A stretch of 20,884 bases of DNA, taken from IMG/VR virus record IMGVR_UViG_3300037493_002493, positions 1-20,884 of that record; one strand, 5' to 3'. The notes below the pieces were generated by a model. The model was not told where the DNA came from, did no database searches, and saw nothing but the letters and a program-made list of their open reading frames with translations. Source of the stretch: a virus. Positions 7,820 to 15,328 of the stretch are shown here, in pieces (the stretch's first letter is position 1; every line of letters starts with the position of its first letter). The translations under genes and the position numbers were made by a program.

Positions 7820-8065
7820 ATGAAATACACAATCCTATTCCTTGCCGCAGTCATTATCGAAATTGCATCGACATTTTACATTAGTGCCGTATCTGATAGG
7901 CAGTTGGTGCCAATGGTTTTTTGGGCGTTTGTAGGGCCTTTCTTAGGGCTGCCTTTCCTTGCATACCAAATAGAGGCAAAGAACAACTGGCAGCGCGCAA
8001 AATTAGCTTTGTGCTATGGTTTAGGCTATGCAGTAGGTGCAGCTTTGGTAAACATCTTTTTATAA
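7820..8065 (+). CDS. Holin candidate, three membrane helices
   Basis: An 81-residue, strongly hydrophobic protein. Helices lie at about residues 3-22 (TILFLAAVIIEIASTF), 30-50 (VPMVFWAFVGPFLGLPFLAY) and 61-81 (LALCYGLGYAVGAALVNIFL), with a short charged loop (EAKNNWQRAK) between the last two. Size and three-helix layout match class I holins, which form lesions in the inner membrane at the end of infection. It stands immediately before the GH73 enzyme, the usual holin-endolysin order. A second holin-like protein is encoded at 17012, so one of the two may have another role. I cannot name a specific holin family, and a small membrane protein of other function is the alternative. Confidence 0.65.
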   Translation: MKYTILFLAAVIIEIASTFYISAVSDRQLVPMVFWAFVGPFLGLPFLAYQIEAKNNWQRAKLALCYGLGYAVGAALVNIFL

Positions 8066-8079
8066 TTTAATACCTTATT
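8066..8079 (+). promoter_or_regulatory. Conserved start-codon leader, copy 4
   Basis: TTTAATACCTTATT, one base before ATG 8081. A slightly diverged copy of the same leader, in the gap between the holin candidate and the glucosaminidase. Confidence 0.45.
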
Positions 8080-8080
8080 T

Positions 8081-8599
8081 ATGAAATCGACAATCTTAAT
8101 TTTAACAATTTTACTCTTTTGTTCAGCAACCTTTCCAGCCCTGAAGAGACAGCCAGCTCCGCAGCATATCGAGCGATACATCAAAAAGTATTTGAAGACT
8201 GCAAGGAAGGAAGCGGAACTTTACAATATACCTGCCAGCATCACATTGGCTCAGGGTATAATCGAAAGCAACTGCGGAAAGTCAAGTTTGGCCCGAAAGC
8301 ATAACAATCATTTTGGGGTAAAATGGCATCGTGGGCGAAAAGAAAAGTTTGCAGTTTACCGGGACGACACTCCGACGGATCGCTTCGTTGTTTACCGTTC
8401 CGCCTGGTGGTCATATCGAGATCACTCCAGACTCTTGACGTCAAAACATTATAGGCATTTAACAAAGCTCAAAAGGACTGATTATAAAAACTGGGCTCGG
8501 GGTTTAAAAAAGTGCGGATATGCAACAGCTCCAAAGTATGCAGAAATTTTAATCTCAGTTATTGAAAAATATGAGCTTTGGCGCTACGATCTGAAATAA
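8081..8599 (+). CDS. Endolysin: GH73 glucosaminidase with N-terminal export signal
   Basis: This 172-residue enzyme should cut the glycan strands of peptidoglycan (endo-beta-N-acetylglucosaminidase, FlgJ/GH73 type). The family core is recognisable: SITLAQGIIESNCGKSSLA with Glu62 as the expected catalytic acid, NNHFGVKW at about 76-82, FVVYRSAWWSYRDHSRLL at about 102-119, and YKNWARGLKKCGYATAPKYA towards the end. The first 20 residues (KSTILILTILLFCSATFP) are a signal peptide or signal anchor, so export may use the host Sec system rather than depend wholly on the holin. Cys14 follows LLF, a poor lipobox. The gene ends the lysis cluster and is followed by a strong terminator at 8648. The family call is confident; the details of export are inferred. 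Confidence 0.93.
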   Translation: MKSTILILTILLFCSATFPALKRQPAPQHIERYIKKYLKTARKEAELYNIPASITLAQGIIESNCGKSSLARKHNNHFGVKWHRGRKEKFAVYRDDTPTDRFVVYRSAWWSYRDHSRLLTSKHYRHLTKLKRTDYKNWARGLKKCGYATAPKYAEILISVIEKYELWRYDLK

Positions 8600-8612
8600 A
8601 GATTTATATTTG
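8577..8612 (+). promoter_or_regulatory. Possible promoter after the endolysin gene
   Basis: TATATTTG (8605-8612) fits TAnnTTTG. TTTG at 8577-8580 is 24 bases upstream, slightly longer than ideal. No gene starts before the terminator at 8648, so if active it would make only a short RNA of about 60 nt. Confidence 0.35.
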
Positions 8613-8647
8613 TGTTTGTGTTATAATTCCATTGGTTTTTAAGTTTG

Positions 8648-8680
8648 ACCGTTACTCTGCAGGGGGTAACGGTTTTTTTT
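8648..8680 (+). terminator. Rho-independent terminator after the lysis genes
   Basis: ACCGTTAC (8648-8655) pairs with GTAACGGT (8666-8673). The stem can extend inward by three pairs, two of them G-T wobbles, around a GCAG loop, and a run of eight T follows. It separates the lysis genes from the head operon. Confidence 0.85.
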
Positions 8681-8712
8681 ATTTATCGTTTTTTTTTGAG
8701 TAAATGGCTTTT

Positions 8713-8720
8713 TATCTTTG
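8713..8720 (+). promoter_or_regulatory. Promoter -7 element of the head operon
   Basis: TATCTTTG, the same -7 octamer as in the P1-P3 promoters, lies 16 bases before ATG 8737 and just after the terminator. The -33 part is not clear: TTTG at 8695-8698 is only 14 bases upstream. The site lies within the longer frame opening at 8704, which argues for ATG 8737 as the real start. Confidence 0.55.
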
Positions 8721-8736
8721 TGTAAAATCTATAAAG

Positions 8737-9711
8737 ATGTTTGAAATAAATATTTTCGGCACAATAGGCAGCAAAGATACGGAGACGAAAGACTCAGTAA
8801 AAAAAGCCCTTAACGATGCAGGCGGTCAAGATGTCCTAATCAATATATCAAGCTCTGGCGGGTCTATTATTGAGGGCATGGCAATTAGTGAAATGATTGC
8901 TTTATATGCTGGCAAAACGACGACAAGAGGCATCGGGATTGTTGCCAGTGCTGCGACAATTATCTTGATGGCAGGTAAGAGAAAGGAAATGACAAAGAAC
9001 TCCTTTTTCATGATGCACAATAGCTGGGGCGGAGTTGAAGGGAACGCTATGGAGCTTGAAAAGACTATCGAGCTTTTGAAAATGTTTGACGATCAAATGG
9101 CCCAAATTTATACTGCTCAGCTCGAAAGCAAAGGGAAGTTAATCGGAGGAGATAAAAAGAAAACCATTGAAGAAGTCAAACGAATGATGTCGGCGGAGAC
9201 TTGGTTTACTGCAGAGGAAGCGCTCGAAATGGGCTTTATTGATATGATTGTCGAAGAGAAAAAAGAAGAACAAACTATATACGAGGAGACCTACGCAATG
9301 ATAAGAGCGGAGGCAAGATTTAAAAATATTCCAAATAAAATCAAAAACAGTATGCAAGTAGAAAAAAAGACTTTTCTCCAGCAACTCGCTAAAATGTTTG
9401 GTTTTAAGGCAGAAATTACTGAGAACGAAGTCGACGAGGCTGCTGTTTCTGAGGACAAAGCCGTAGAGCCAGCCGTTGAAGTGAAAGAGGAAGTAAAGAG
9501 CGACGACAAAGCCGAAATGGAAGCCAAAATCGAAGCATTAGACAAACAGCTTGAGGAAAAACAATTGAAACTTGAAGCTTTAGAAGCCGAAATACAGGCC
9601 AAAATTAGCTACAAAAGCGATGTGAAGGCCGAAAAAACTGCTGAGATTGGTTTCACTCAAGACCAGATCGTACAGGCTTCAAAATTTATTAACTCACTAA
9701 TCAAAAACTAA
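8737..9711 (+). CDS. Head maturation protease (ClpP-like, S14) fused to scaffold
   Basis: A 324-residue protein. Residues 1-175 are a ClpP-type serine protease: LINISSSGGSIIEGMAI near 34-50, the nucleophile Ser71 in IVASAAT, His94 in FFMMHNSWGG, and the ETWFTAEEALEMGFID end motif. By alignment with ClpP, the third catalytic position is Glu154 instead of Asp, as I recall for other phage relatives. Residues about 206-324 are a charged coiled coil (Glu, Lys, Ala) typical of a capsid scaffold, so protease and scaffold are one polypeptide. An in-frame ATG at 9352 (Met206) would yield the scaffold alone, as lambda does with Nu3. ATG 8737 is chosen over ATG 8704, which lies upstream of the likely transcription start. 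The next gene, for an Ig-domain protein, starts six bases after the stop. Confidence 0.9.
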   Translation: MFEINIFGTIGSKDTETKDSVKKALNDAGGQDVLINISSSGGSIIEGMAISEMIALYAGKTTTRGIGIVASAATIILMAGKRKEMTKNSFFMMHNSWGGVEGNAMELEKTIELLKMFDDQMAQIYTAQLESKGKLIGGDKKKTIEEVKRMMSAETWFTAEEALEMGFIDMIVEEKKEEQTIYEETYAMIRAEARFKNIPNKIKNSMQVEKKTFLQQLAKMFGFKAEITENEVDEAAVSEDKAVEPAVEVKEEVKSDDKAEMEAKIEALDKQLEEKQLKLEALEAEIQAKISYKSDVKAEKTAEIGFTQDQIVQASKFINSLIKN

Positions 9712-9717
9712 CATAAA

Positions 9718-10512
9718 ATGTCATTCAATAAAGAAAACTTTTTTGTGGAGGGGAACTCAGAGGAGTTCTTTTTCAGTCGCACGAATCCGCTTGCAAACGC
9801 TGCAAATGCTGAGATACTAAAAATTGAAAACTGCGGAGGTTGCTGCGATCTTCAATTGGACTTTAGTGCTGAGACAACTTCGAGCGTTACCACTTTCACG
9901 TTTAACGCACCGACAAGCGGCTATGATACAAAGTATATCAAAGTTCAAATAACAGACGGAGCAGGTAATTTTGTTACTGGCGTTGGCACGGGTACCGTTT
10001 CAAGTATTGCAATAGATGTTTCAACACTAACTGGAAGCAATTGGTCTGTAATTATCGAAATTGCAACAGGTGATCTTGACATACTCGGCTGCGATTGTGT
10101 TAGAAGATTCTCATTCGGATATGATGGCGGAACTTTGGCAATTGATACGGAGGCTCTATGGGCTCCTGCATTAAGATTGTTAAAAGCTGACAATGCAACA
10201 ATAGTTGCCGACAATGGTAATTATATAATTGGTAGTTTTACCTCAGGTGGAACGACTGAGCCTTTCACGGTTTATGTTAGAAATGTAGGTAATCAGGTTT
10301 TGACGGTTTCTTCAGTATCTTTTTTAGCAGATGTTGCTTCCTTTGCTTTAGCTCCTTTTTCGGGTGTTATTTATCCGGGTCAGTCAATCGCTTATAGTGG
10401 AACAGTTGACACTTCAGGCGCAGCTGGTGCTTACGGTGGGGCAATAACAATAAACAGTAACGACCCGTTAAATCCTGCTTATTATATAAACATACTTTTT
10501 ACTTTAGTATAA
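9718..10512 (+). CDS. Probable virion protein with C-terminal Ig-like (HYDIN/ASPM-type) domain
   Basis: A 264-residue protein placed between the protease-scaffold and the major capsid gene, where head decoration proteins often lie. Residues 39-43 (CGGCC) and 125-127 (CDC) form a cysteine group around a beta-rich domain (about 45-135). Residues about 165-264 have the pattern of the ASPM/SPD-2/Hydin Ig-like fold: EPFTVYVRNVGNQVLTVSSVS, IYPGQSIAYSGTVD, then AITINSNDPLNP near the end. Ig-like domains on phage heads can bind carbohydrates, as in T4 Hoc and BACON-bearing gut phages. The last 330 bases are more AT-rich than the first part, hinting that the Ig domain was acquired separately. Decoration is inferred from position; tail attachment is an alternative. 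Confidence 0.65.
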   Translation: MSFNKENFFVEGNSEEFFFSRTNPLANAANAEILKIENCGGCCDLQLDFSAETTSSVTTFTFNAPTSGYDTKYIKVQITDGAGNFVTGVGTGTVSSIAIDVSTLTGSNWSVIIEIATGDLDILGCDCVRRFSFGYDGGTLAIDTEALWAPALRLLKADNATIVADNGNYIIGSFTSGGTTEPFTVYVRNVGNQVLTVSSVSFLADVASFALAPFSGVIYPGQSIAYSGTVDTSGAAGAYGGAITINSNDPLNPAYYINILFTLV

Positions 10513-10544
10513 TTCATCTTTTAATAAATAAAAAATAATATATA

Positions 10545-11534
10545 ATGGCAACATTTGAAGCAGGCCAATTCCGTATTGGATTAGTTGGCACTCAGGCGCA
10601 GGAAATGCTTTTCAAACCAGTATTTTTTGATGCAGAAATTGAAGACATTTTCGAGACTATGGTACTCGTAAATAATAAGCAGCAAATCGGTTATGTGGGC
10701 GTAATGGAGGATATTATGCAGCTGTCAGGCGGTTGCGGTTGGACTCCAAAGGGTGCACTCGGATTGTTCGAAAGATGTATCGAAGTTGACGAAATCAAAG
10801 TAAATCTTGAGCTTTGTTACGACGAATTTTTAGGTACTGTTTATAAGCAAAAACTTAAAGCAGGAACTCAGATCAGCAACTTAGAAGGTACAATCTTCAT
10901 GCAAATTTTGATGACTCGCATGGTACAGGCTTTGCGCAAACAGATGTTAAAGGTTGCTTTCTTTGGTAACAAGGCAAGCGTTGACGATGCAGTAAATATT
11001 ACAGACGGTATGTGGTCTGTTTATATTCCGCAATTAGTAGCTAATAACTTGGTTCCTTACATCAATTCTAATTCGGGTACTCCACTCGGCGCTGGCGATG
11101 GTATTGACTTGCTTAGTGCAGTATGGGAAAATAGCACAAACGTACTTTCAGCGGTACCGGAAGCTCAAAAAGTATTCTTAGTATCTGCTAACGTTTACAG
11201 ACAATATCTGCAAGACCTTCAGAACAATGGCGTAAGCTCTGCGGCTCATTTGACGCTTTTGACTGATGGCGCTCAGCGTTTAACGTTTAACGGTATCGAA
11301 GTAAAACCAATGTACGAATGGCAGCAATATGCGGACTCTTATTTGAATGTACAGGATGCAAACTTTGTACTTTACACAGAGCGTACTAACTTTGTTTTGG
11401 GTACTGACATCGCTAATCCGATCAATCAGGCAATGGCTTGGCACGATATGGAAGAGGAAAAATTAAAAGTTAGATCAAGATTTTATCTTGGTTTTAACTA
11501 CAAGCACTCTGATCTTATCACGGTTGCGTACTAA
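10545..11534 (+). CDS. Major capsid protein (HK97 fold)
   Basis: A 329-residue protein with the size and position of a major capsid protein, directly after protease-scaffold and decoration genes. Features consistent with an HK97-type coat are the N-terminal arm (to about residue 50), a long helical stretch near 120-150 (IFMQILMTRMVQALRKQMLKVAFFG, with Gly/Asn after it), a central A-domain-like region (AVPEAQKVFLVSANVYRQYLQDL), and a C-terminal LKVRSRFYLGFNYKHSDLI. There is no obvious cleavage signature, so processing by the ClpP-like protease is assumed from the neighbours. Cysteines lie at about residues 64, 78 and 92. The leader (10513-10544) is AT-rich with no Shine-Dalgarno sequence. As the most abundant virion protein it should be the easiest to confirm by mass spectrometry. 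Confidence 0.85.
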   Translation: MATFEAGQFRIGLVGTQAQEMLFKPVFFDAEIEDIFETMVLVNNKQQIGYVGVMEDIMQLSGGCGWTPKGALGLFERCIEVDEIKVNLELCYDEFLGTVYKQKLKAGTQISNLEGTIFMQILMTRMVQALRKQMLKVAFFGNKASVDDAVNITDGMWSVYIPQLVANNLVPYINSNSGTPLGAGDGIDLLSAVWENSTNVLSAVPEAQKVFLVSANVYRQYLQDLQNNGVSSAAHLTLLTDGAQRLTFNGIEVKPMYEWQQYADSYLNVQDANFVLYTERTNFVLGTDIANPINQAMAWHDMEEEKLKVRSRFYLGFNYKHSDLITVAY

Positions 11535-11561
11535 ATTTTTTAACCTAATAAAAATATAACT

Positions 11562-12095
11562 ATGAGCTGTTTAACAGTTGGTTTAACAATAGATTGCGCA
11601 AACGCCTGCGCTGGTGGTTTAGCAAAGTTCTGGGTAGCTTCGAAAGAGGATGTCTCAGCTTTGAATATCACGGCTGGCGAAATCGATACAATTACAATGG
11701 TAGGGGCTACAAAATTTTACCTATTTGAGCCCTATCAAGAGACGGGGAACTTTACAGAAACCGGCGAAAGAGCTAACTGCAATACGGTAATTACTCAGAC
11801 TTTAGTTGCTATCTTTCCGTGTCATGCTTTGGCAACGAGAGAGGCAATTAAGGAGCTGCAAGATTGTTGCTGCGGCTTTATCGTAATCCACGAAGAGAAT
11901 AACGGAACGCGCTGGATGTGGGGTGCTCCCAATGATTTAACAACTTTGGGGATTGCTTATCCTGCTCAGCTGACAAACTTCGAAACGGTTACCGGTACTG
12001 CAATCAATGACCAGAACCAGTCGACTATTACGCTAACATCACGCGGAACAGTACAGGCTATTCCAGTTGCTTCGACGGTAACTATTCCAGTCTAA
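11562..12095 (+). CDS. Probable tail tube (major tail) protein, cysteine-rich
   Basis: A 177-residue beta-rich protein downstream of the capsid gene. The pattern of strands, a charged helix around 92-100 (TREAIKELQ), FIVIHEENNGTRWMWGA in the middle and a polar Thr/Ser-rich C-terminal strand pair fits phage tail tube subunits, which stack as hexameric rings around the tape measure. I cannot confirm the family from sequence alone; a neck or head-tail joining protein is the main alternative. It has eight cysteines: C3, C12, C16, C73, C87 and a C102-C104 triplet. That is unusual for a cytoplasmically assembled virion protein and parallels the cysteine clusters in the 9718 and 13750 products. A terminator follows at 12123, so this gene closes the capsid transcript. 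Confidence 0.6.
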   Translation: MSCLTVGLTIDCANACAGGLAKFWVASKEDVSALNITAGEIDTITMVGATKFYLFEPYQETGNFTETGERANCNTVITQTLVAIFPCHALATREAIKELQDCCCGFIVIHEENNGTRWMWGAPNDLTTLGIAYPAQLTNFETVTGTAINDQNQSTITLTSRGTVQAIPVASTVTIPV

Positions 12096-12122
12096 CTTTG
12101 GATTTTGGGGAATTCATACGGA

Positions 12123-12153
12123 GGGGGAGGGTTTTTATCCTTCCCCTTTTTTT
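12123..12153 (+). terminator. Rho-independent terminator after the capsid operon
   Basis: GGGGGAGG (12123-12130) pairs with CCTTCCCC (12139-12146), eight pairs with one G-T, loop GTTTTTAT, followed by seven T. Since I see no strong promoter in the short gap before 12173, read-through may supply the portal genes at a lower level than the capsid. Confidence 0.8.
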
Positions 12154-12172
12154 AAATTAAAAATCTGTTTTT

Positions 12173-12370
12173 ATGTTTAAAGTAAAAGAAAAATTCATCG
12201 ATTGCACGGTTTATAATACAGAATTTACCGTACATTTGTCAAAGGCTACGCAAGATCAACTAGAGCACTTATATCATATAGGTTTCAAAGGTGTTGAGCT
12301 AGTAGGGAAAAAGCCTAAAAACAAGGCAATAGACAACTTTAAAGCAGAAACGACAGATATCAATGAGTAG
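12173..12370 (+). CDS. Small unknown head-region protein (65 aa)
   Basis: A 65-residue basic protein: an N-terminal beta segment (FKVKEKFIDCTVYNTEFTVHL), a helix (SKATQDQLEHLYHIGFKGVELV), then a charged tail. I do not recognise a family. The gene begins after the capsid-operon terminator and its last eight bases overlap the portal start (ATGAGTAG at 12363-12370), so its translation is probably coupled to that of the portal. Small proteins in this position often act in head completion or joining, but nothing in the sequence shows this. The leader is AT-rich and lacks a Shine-Dalgarno sequence, like the other genes here. Confidence 0.68.
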   Translation: MFKVKEKFIDCTVYNTEFTVHLSKATQDQLEHLYHIGFKGVELVGKKPKNKAIDNFKAETTDINE

Positions 12371-13775
12371 GAGAAAAACCGTTATACAGGCAGAAATTAA
12401 GCCAAAAACAGACGTTTACGCTTGGGGCTCACTAAATAACGGAGTGCACCCTTTCAAAGTAGATGATATTTTTCGGGAACCTTCAAGGGAAATTTTAAAT
12501 AATACGGTCTGGACGTACGTTCCGTTCAGTACTTACGATCTTTGTAGGCTTGACAGATTGCAGGCTATTTGCAACAATAGCCCGACAACGGCTGGCATTA
12601 TTCAGCAGAAAGTCAATTATTTTGGCGGTGACGGCTTTTATACGGTTCCTGCGGCTACAATGTCAATGCTCGCAAGTTTAAAGACAGCAAAAGTTGAGGC
12701 TCAGGAAATAACAGAGGACCAGATCCAAAGTCTTAACGACTGGCTCACGGTATTGACTCCAGAGGGTTTAAATGTCGAAGAGTTGACCTCTAAAATTTGC
12801 AAAGATTTTGCAAGCTTTGGCAATGCCTTTATTGAAGTGCAGAGGATTAAAGTAGGTCAGACAAAAAAGTATTATTTGCGCTGCTTACCGATTAACTGGT
12901 GCCGACCTCGAAAGGCTGCAAAAGACAGTATTTATCCGACGCATATTGGCGTTTCTGACGAGTTTGAAGAAGCGTGGGAGATAACTCCGCAAAATGTGAC
13001 GGACTTACCTATCTTTCCAGTATTTGAGAAAATCGGAGGGGTTGAAAAGTCAATCGTTCACTTGAAAAATTACGAGCCGACGCTTGTTTATTGGGGCATT
13101 CCTGACTGGGTAAGCGCTAAAATCTGGGCAGAGCTCGAATATAGGATCCCGAAATATAACCAAAGCAAATTTGAAAACGGTTTCACTCCTTCTGCAATTA
13201 TCAGTTTGTTTGGCTCAGCTAATCAAGAGGAAGCTCAGCAAGTTGTTAGGGCGATGAAGGAATGCTTTACCGGTACTGGGAACAACTCTAAAATGTTTAT
13301 TCAGGCATTAAGAGATCCGACTTACAAATCAGACGTGCAAGTTTTAAATAGCTCAGCAGAGGGCGAATTTTTGAACCTGCAAAATATGGCTCAGACTAAT
13401 ATTATTACAGCACATCGTTGGTCGGTATCGCTCACGGGCCTTCGCACGGCTGGCAGCTTAGGAACAAATCAACAGATCCGATCAGAGTTTGACATTGTTT
13501 ATAATACAGTCATACGTCCGATGCAAAGGCTGTACTTGACAAAGTTCCTCAACCCTATTATTCAAGACGCTGGCAAATGGCTCGGGTATGACTGGTCAAA
13601 TATTGCGGTCGATATAGCCAAGCCAATGCCAGTATCTTTTGCAGGCGACATACATATAAAGGACATTTTAACAATCGATGAGATGAGGGCGGAGTTAGGC
13701 TTTCAACAAATTGAAAATGAAGAAATAATTGATGAAAAACACGATATAAATGACGACACTAATCAAGCCGGGTGA
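12363..13775 (+). CDS. Portal protein
   Basis: A 470-residue portal protein, the dodecameric DNA channel at one vertex of the head. The most telling part is about residues 235-400: the TLVYWGIPDWVSAKIWAEL and EYRIPKYNQSKFENGFTPSA segments, a FTGTGNNSKMFI loop, then GEFLNLQNMAQTNIITAHRW and the LTGLRTAGSLGTNQQIRSEF stretch. All follow the pattern of PBSX/P2-type portal proteins, in which a long helix and the substrate-clip region precede a C-terminal basin. The acidic C-terminal tail (ENEEIIDEKHDINDD) overlaps the start of the next gene by 26 bases. It lies after the major capsid gene here, whereas in most tailed phages the portal precedes it. The matching terminase is not in the window. Confidence 0.9.
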   Translation: MSRRKTVIQAEIKPKTDVYAWGSLNNGVHPFKVDDIFREPSREILNNTVWTYVPFSTYDLCRLDRLQAICNNSPTTAGIIQQKVNYFGGDGFYTVPAATMSMLASLKTAKVEAQEITEDQIQSLNDWLTVLTPEGLNVEELTSKICKDFASFGNAFIEVQRIKVGQTKKYYLRCLPINWCRPRKAAKDSIYPTHIGVSDEFEEAWEITPQNVTDLPIFPVFEKIGGVEKSIVHLKNYEPTLVYWGIPDWVSAKIWAELEYRIPKYNQSKFENGFTPSAIISLFGSANQEEAQQVVRAMKECFTGTGNNSKMFIQALRDPTYKSDVQVLNSSAEGEFLNLQNMAQTNIITAHRWSVSLTGLRTAGSLGTNQQIRSEFDIVYNTVIRPMQRLYLTKFLNPIIQDAGKWLGYDWSNIAVDIAKPMPVSFAGDIHIKDILTIDEMRAELGFQQIENEEIIDEKHDINDDTNQAG

Positions 13776-14385
13776 GGTAGTTAATACAGGTATTTATAGA
13801 CCTGCTCCAGTTACGGCTCGCTTCGACGTTAATCAAATAAGCCCGCACATTAAGGACAGCGAAGAGCGATTTTTGCAGCCATTACTCGGCGTAGCTTTAT
13901 ATGAAGATATGATACTGCAACAAAATGCTTTAGAAAGCAATTACAACCCTGCAGTCGGGGCAATTGTCAATAAGTTTATTGCTCCAGCGCCTGCGATATA
14001 TGAGACGTTCTGGGTGCAGTTCCTGCTCAGATATACTGCTTATGCTGTTTATTACGAAGTTCTGCCTTATTTGACTATGCAAGTAAGTAGTAAGGGCATA
14101 TATCAAAACGATAGCGAATTTGCGCAAAATGCAGGTGTTAACGGCGTGCGATTCCTTCAGGATAACATGATGCAGCGTATTGACAATTTAAAGCCTTTAA
14201 TCGAAAACTTTCTTTGTGCTAATAAGGCAGATTTGCCTTTGTTTGACGCTAATAATTGCCCGTGTGAGGACGATTGTGGAAGCTGCCATACAAACTGCGG
14301 ATGCGGTTATTTCAATATGACTGGCAAGCACTGCCATACATGCGAGACGAAAAAAAATACATCAACAAACATAATATTTTACTAA
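13750..14385 (+). CDS. Head-tail connector-like protein with C-terminal cysteine cluster
   Basis: A 211-residue protein. Residues 1-155 are helical and resemble the DUF6712-type proteins found next to portals in Bacteroidota phages, likely head completion or connector subunits. The pattern is ISPHIKDSEERFLQPLLG at 30-47 and WVQFLLRYTAYAVYYEVLP in the middle. Residues 170-198 hold eight cysteines (170, 172, 176, 179, 183, 185, 195, 198) plus histidines 180, 194 and 196, with two CxxC pairs. That looks like one or two metal-binding knuckles or a disulfide cluster, unusual for a connector. The start overlaps the portal gene by 26 bases, and no better in-frame start is visible downstream. The next gene begins two bases after the stop. 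Connector role is by similarity and position. Confidence 0.75.
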   Translation: MTTLIKPGEVVNTGIYRPAPVTARFDVNQISPHIKDSEERFLQPLLGVALYEDMILQQNALESNYNPAVGAIVNKFIAPAPAIYETFWVQFLLRYTAYAVYYEVLPYLTMQVSSKGIYQNDSEFAQNAGVNGVRFLQDNMMQRIDNLKPLIENFLCANKADLPLFDANNCPCEDDCGSCHTNCGCGYFNMTGKHCHTCETKKNTSTNIIFY

Positions 14386-14386
14386 T

Positions 14387-15328
14387 ATGAATATTGTAAA
14401 ACAATCGACTGGGAACGTCGTTTTAACAGATGCCGCTAACAACATCCAAAAGGTTTTTGTCAACGTCAACGCTTTGGATGTCAAAGGCACTGACGAGGTG
14501 ATCGTAAAATTTGGCTTCAATCAGTGGCACTCACTTTTTGCCAGCCAGATTGCAAACACTCAGGTGGAGCCTGCAGGCGCTGTCGCTTTCTCGGGTAATG
14601 CTTTTGATTTGGTCGCTTTACTTTCGAGCTCTTTTTTTTTTGAGTTAAGCGGGGGCGGTGGTGATGACCTTGCAACGGTTTTAATAGCTGGTAATAGTGC
14701 AGGTGCTAATGATATTGACATGAATGGCAACGACCTTTTAAATGTAGATGAAATAACAAGCACAGGTGATATAATTTTAAATCCAGTTGGTAAGATAGAT
14801 TGCAATGGAAAAACAATTGACATGACTGGCGGAGAGATTCACAAAATTCCGTTAATACATAGTCAAAACAATATCGACCTAACAATTGAGGGCAAAGGAA
14901 CTGCGGATTTAATATTCAAAACGAACAATGTCGATAGGCTTAAAATAACTGATACAGGTGTTTTTACTGGCCTTCCCGAAGCGATACAGCTTGCAGCAAG
15001 CGACGAAACCACAGCACTAACAACAGGTACTGCAAAGGTTACATTTAGAATGCCTTTCGCTATGACCTTGACGGCTGTTCGTGCTTCGCTTACAACTGCT
15101 CAGGCAAGTGGTACTATTTTTACCGTTGACATAAATGAAAGTGGAACAACAATACTAAGTACTAAGCTTACAATTGACAATACAGAAAAAACAAGTACAA
15201 CAGCTGCAACACCTGCGGTTATATCTGATACTGCCTTAGCAGATGATGCCGAAATAACTATCGATATTGACCAAATTGGTAACGGAACTGCAACAGGATT
15301 GAAAATCACTTTAATCGGCACAAGATGA
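14387..15328 (+). CDS. Tail fibre or adhesin-like protein
   Basis: A 313-residue protein with three parts. Residues 1-90 are a possible attachment domain. About residues 100-190 contain short repeated strands (DIDMNGNDLLNVDEITSTGDIILNP and similar), typical of beta-helical or pectate-lyase-like fibre shafts. Residues about 200-313 (KVTFRMPFAMTLTAVRAS, then FTVDINESGTTILSTKLTID and GLKITLIGTR) match a C-terminal domain common in phage appendage proteins. Such proteins contact the host surface. A Gly-rich linker (SGGGGDD) and a poly-Phe codon run (about 14630-14642) separate the first two parts. The stop overlaps the start of the next gene as ATGA (15325-15328), so the two probably form one structure. 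Which host receptor is involved cannot be read from the sequence. Confidence 0.78.
   Translation: MNIVKQSTGNVVLTDAANNIQKVFVNVNALDVKGTDEVIVKFGFNQWHSLFASQIANTQVEPAGAVAFSGNAFDLVALLSSSFFFELSGGGGDDLATVLIAGNSAGANDIDMNGNDLLNVDEITSTGDIILNPVGKIDCNGKTIDMTGGEIHKIPLIHSQNNIDLTIEGKGTADLIFKTNNVDRLKITDTGVFTGLPEAIQLAASDETTALTTGTAKVTFRMPFAMTLTAVRASLTTAQASGTIFTVDINESGTTILSTKLTIDNTEKTSTTAATPAVISDTALADDAEITIDIDQIGNGTATGLKITLIGTR

Noticed and set aside
8081-8140. Lipoprotein signal in the endolysin
   Set aside because: Cys14 is preceded by LLF, and a large Phe at -1 does not fit a lipobox. An ordinary signal peptide or signal anchor is simpler.
8704-8736. ATG 8704 as start of the protease gene
   Set aside because: The likely -7 promoter element (8713-8720) lies inside this stretch, so the transcript should begin after it.
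14630-14642. Poly-T run (CTTTTTTTTTTGA) as a frameshift or assembly error
   Set aside because: The frame continues cleanly on both sides into a plausible fibre protein, so the run is read as consecutive Phe codons, though it is a spot where sequencing errors could occur.
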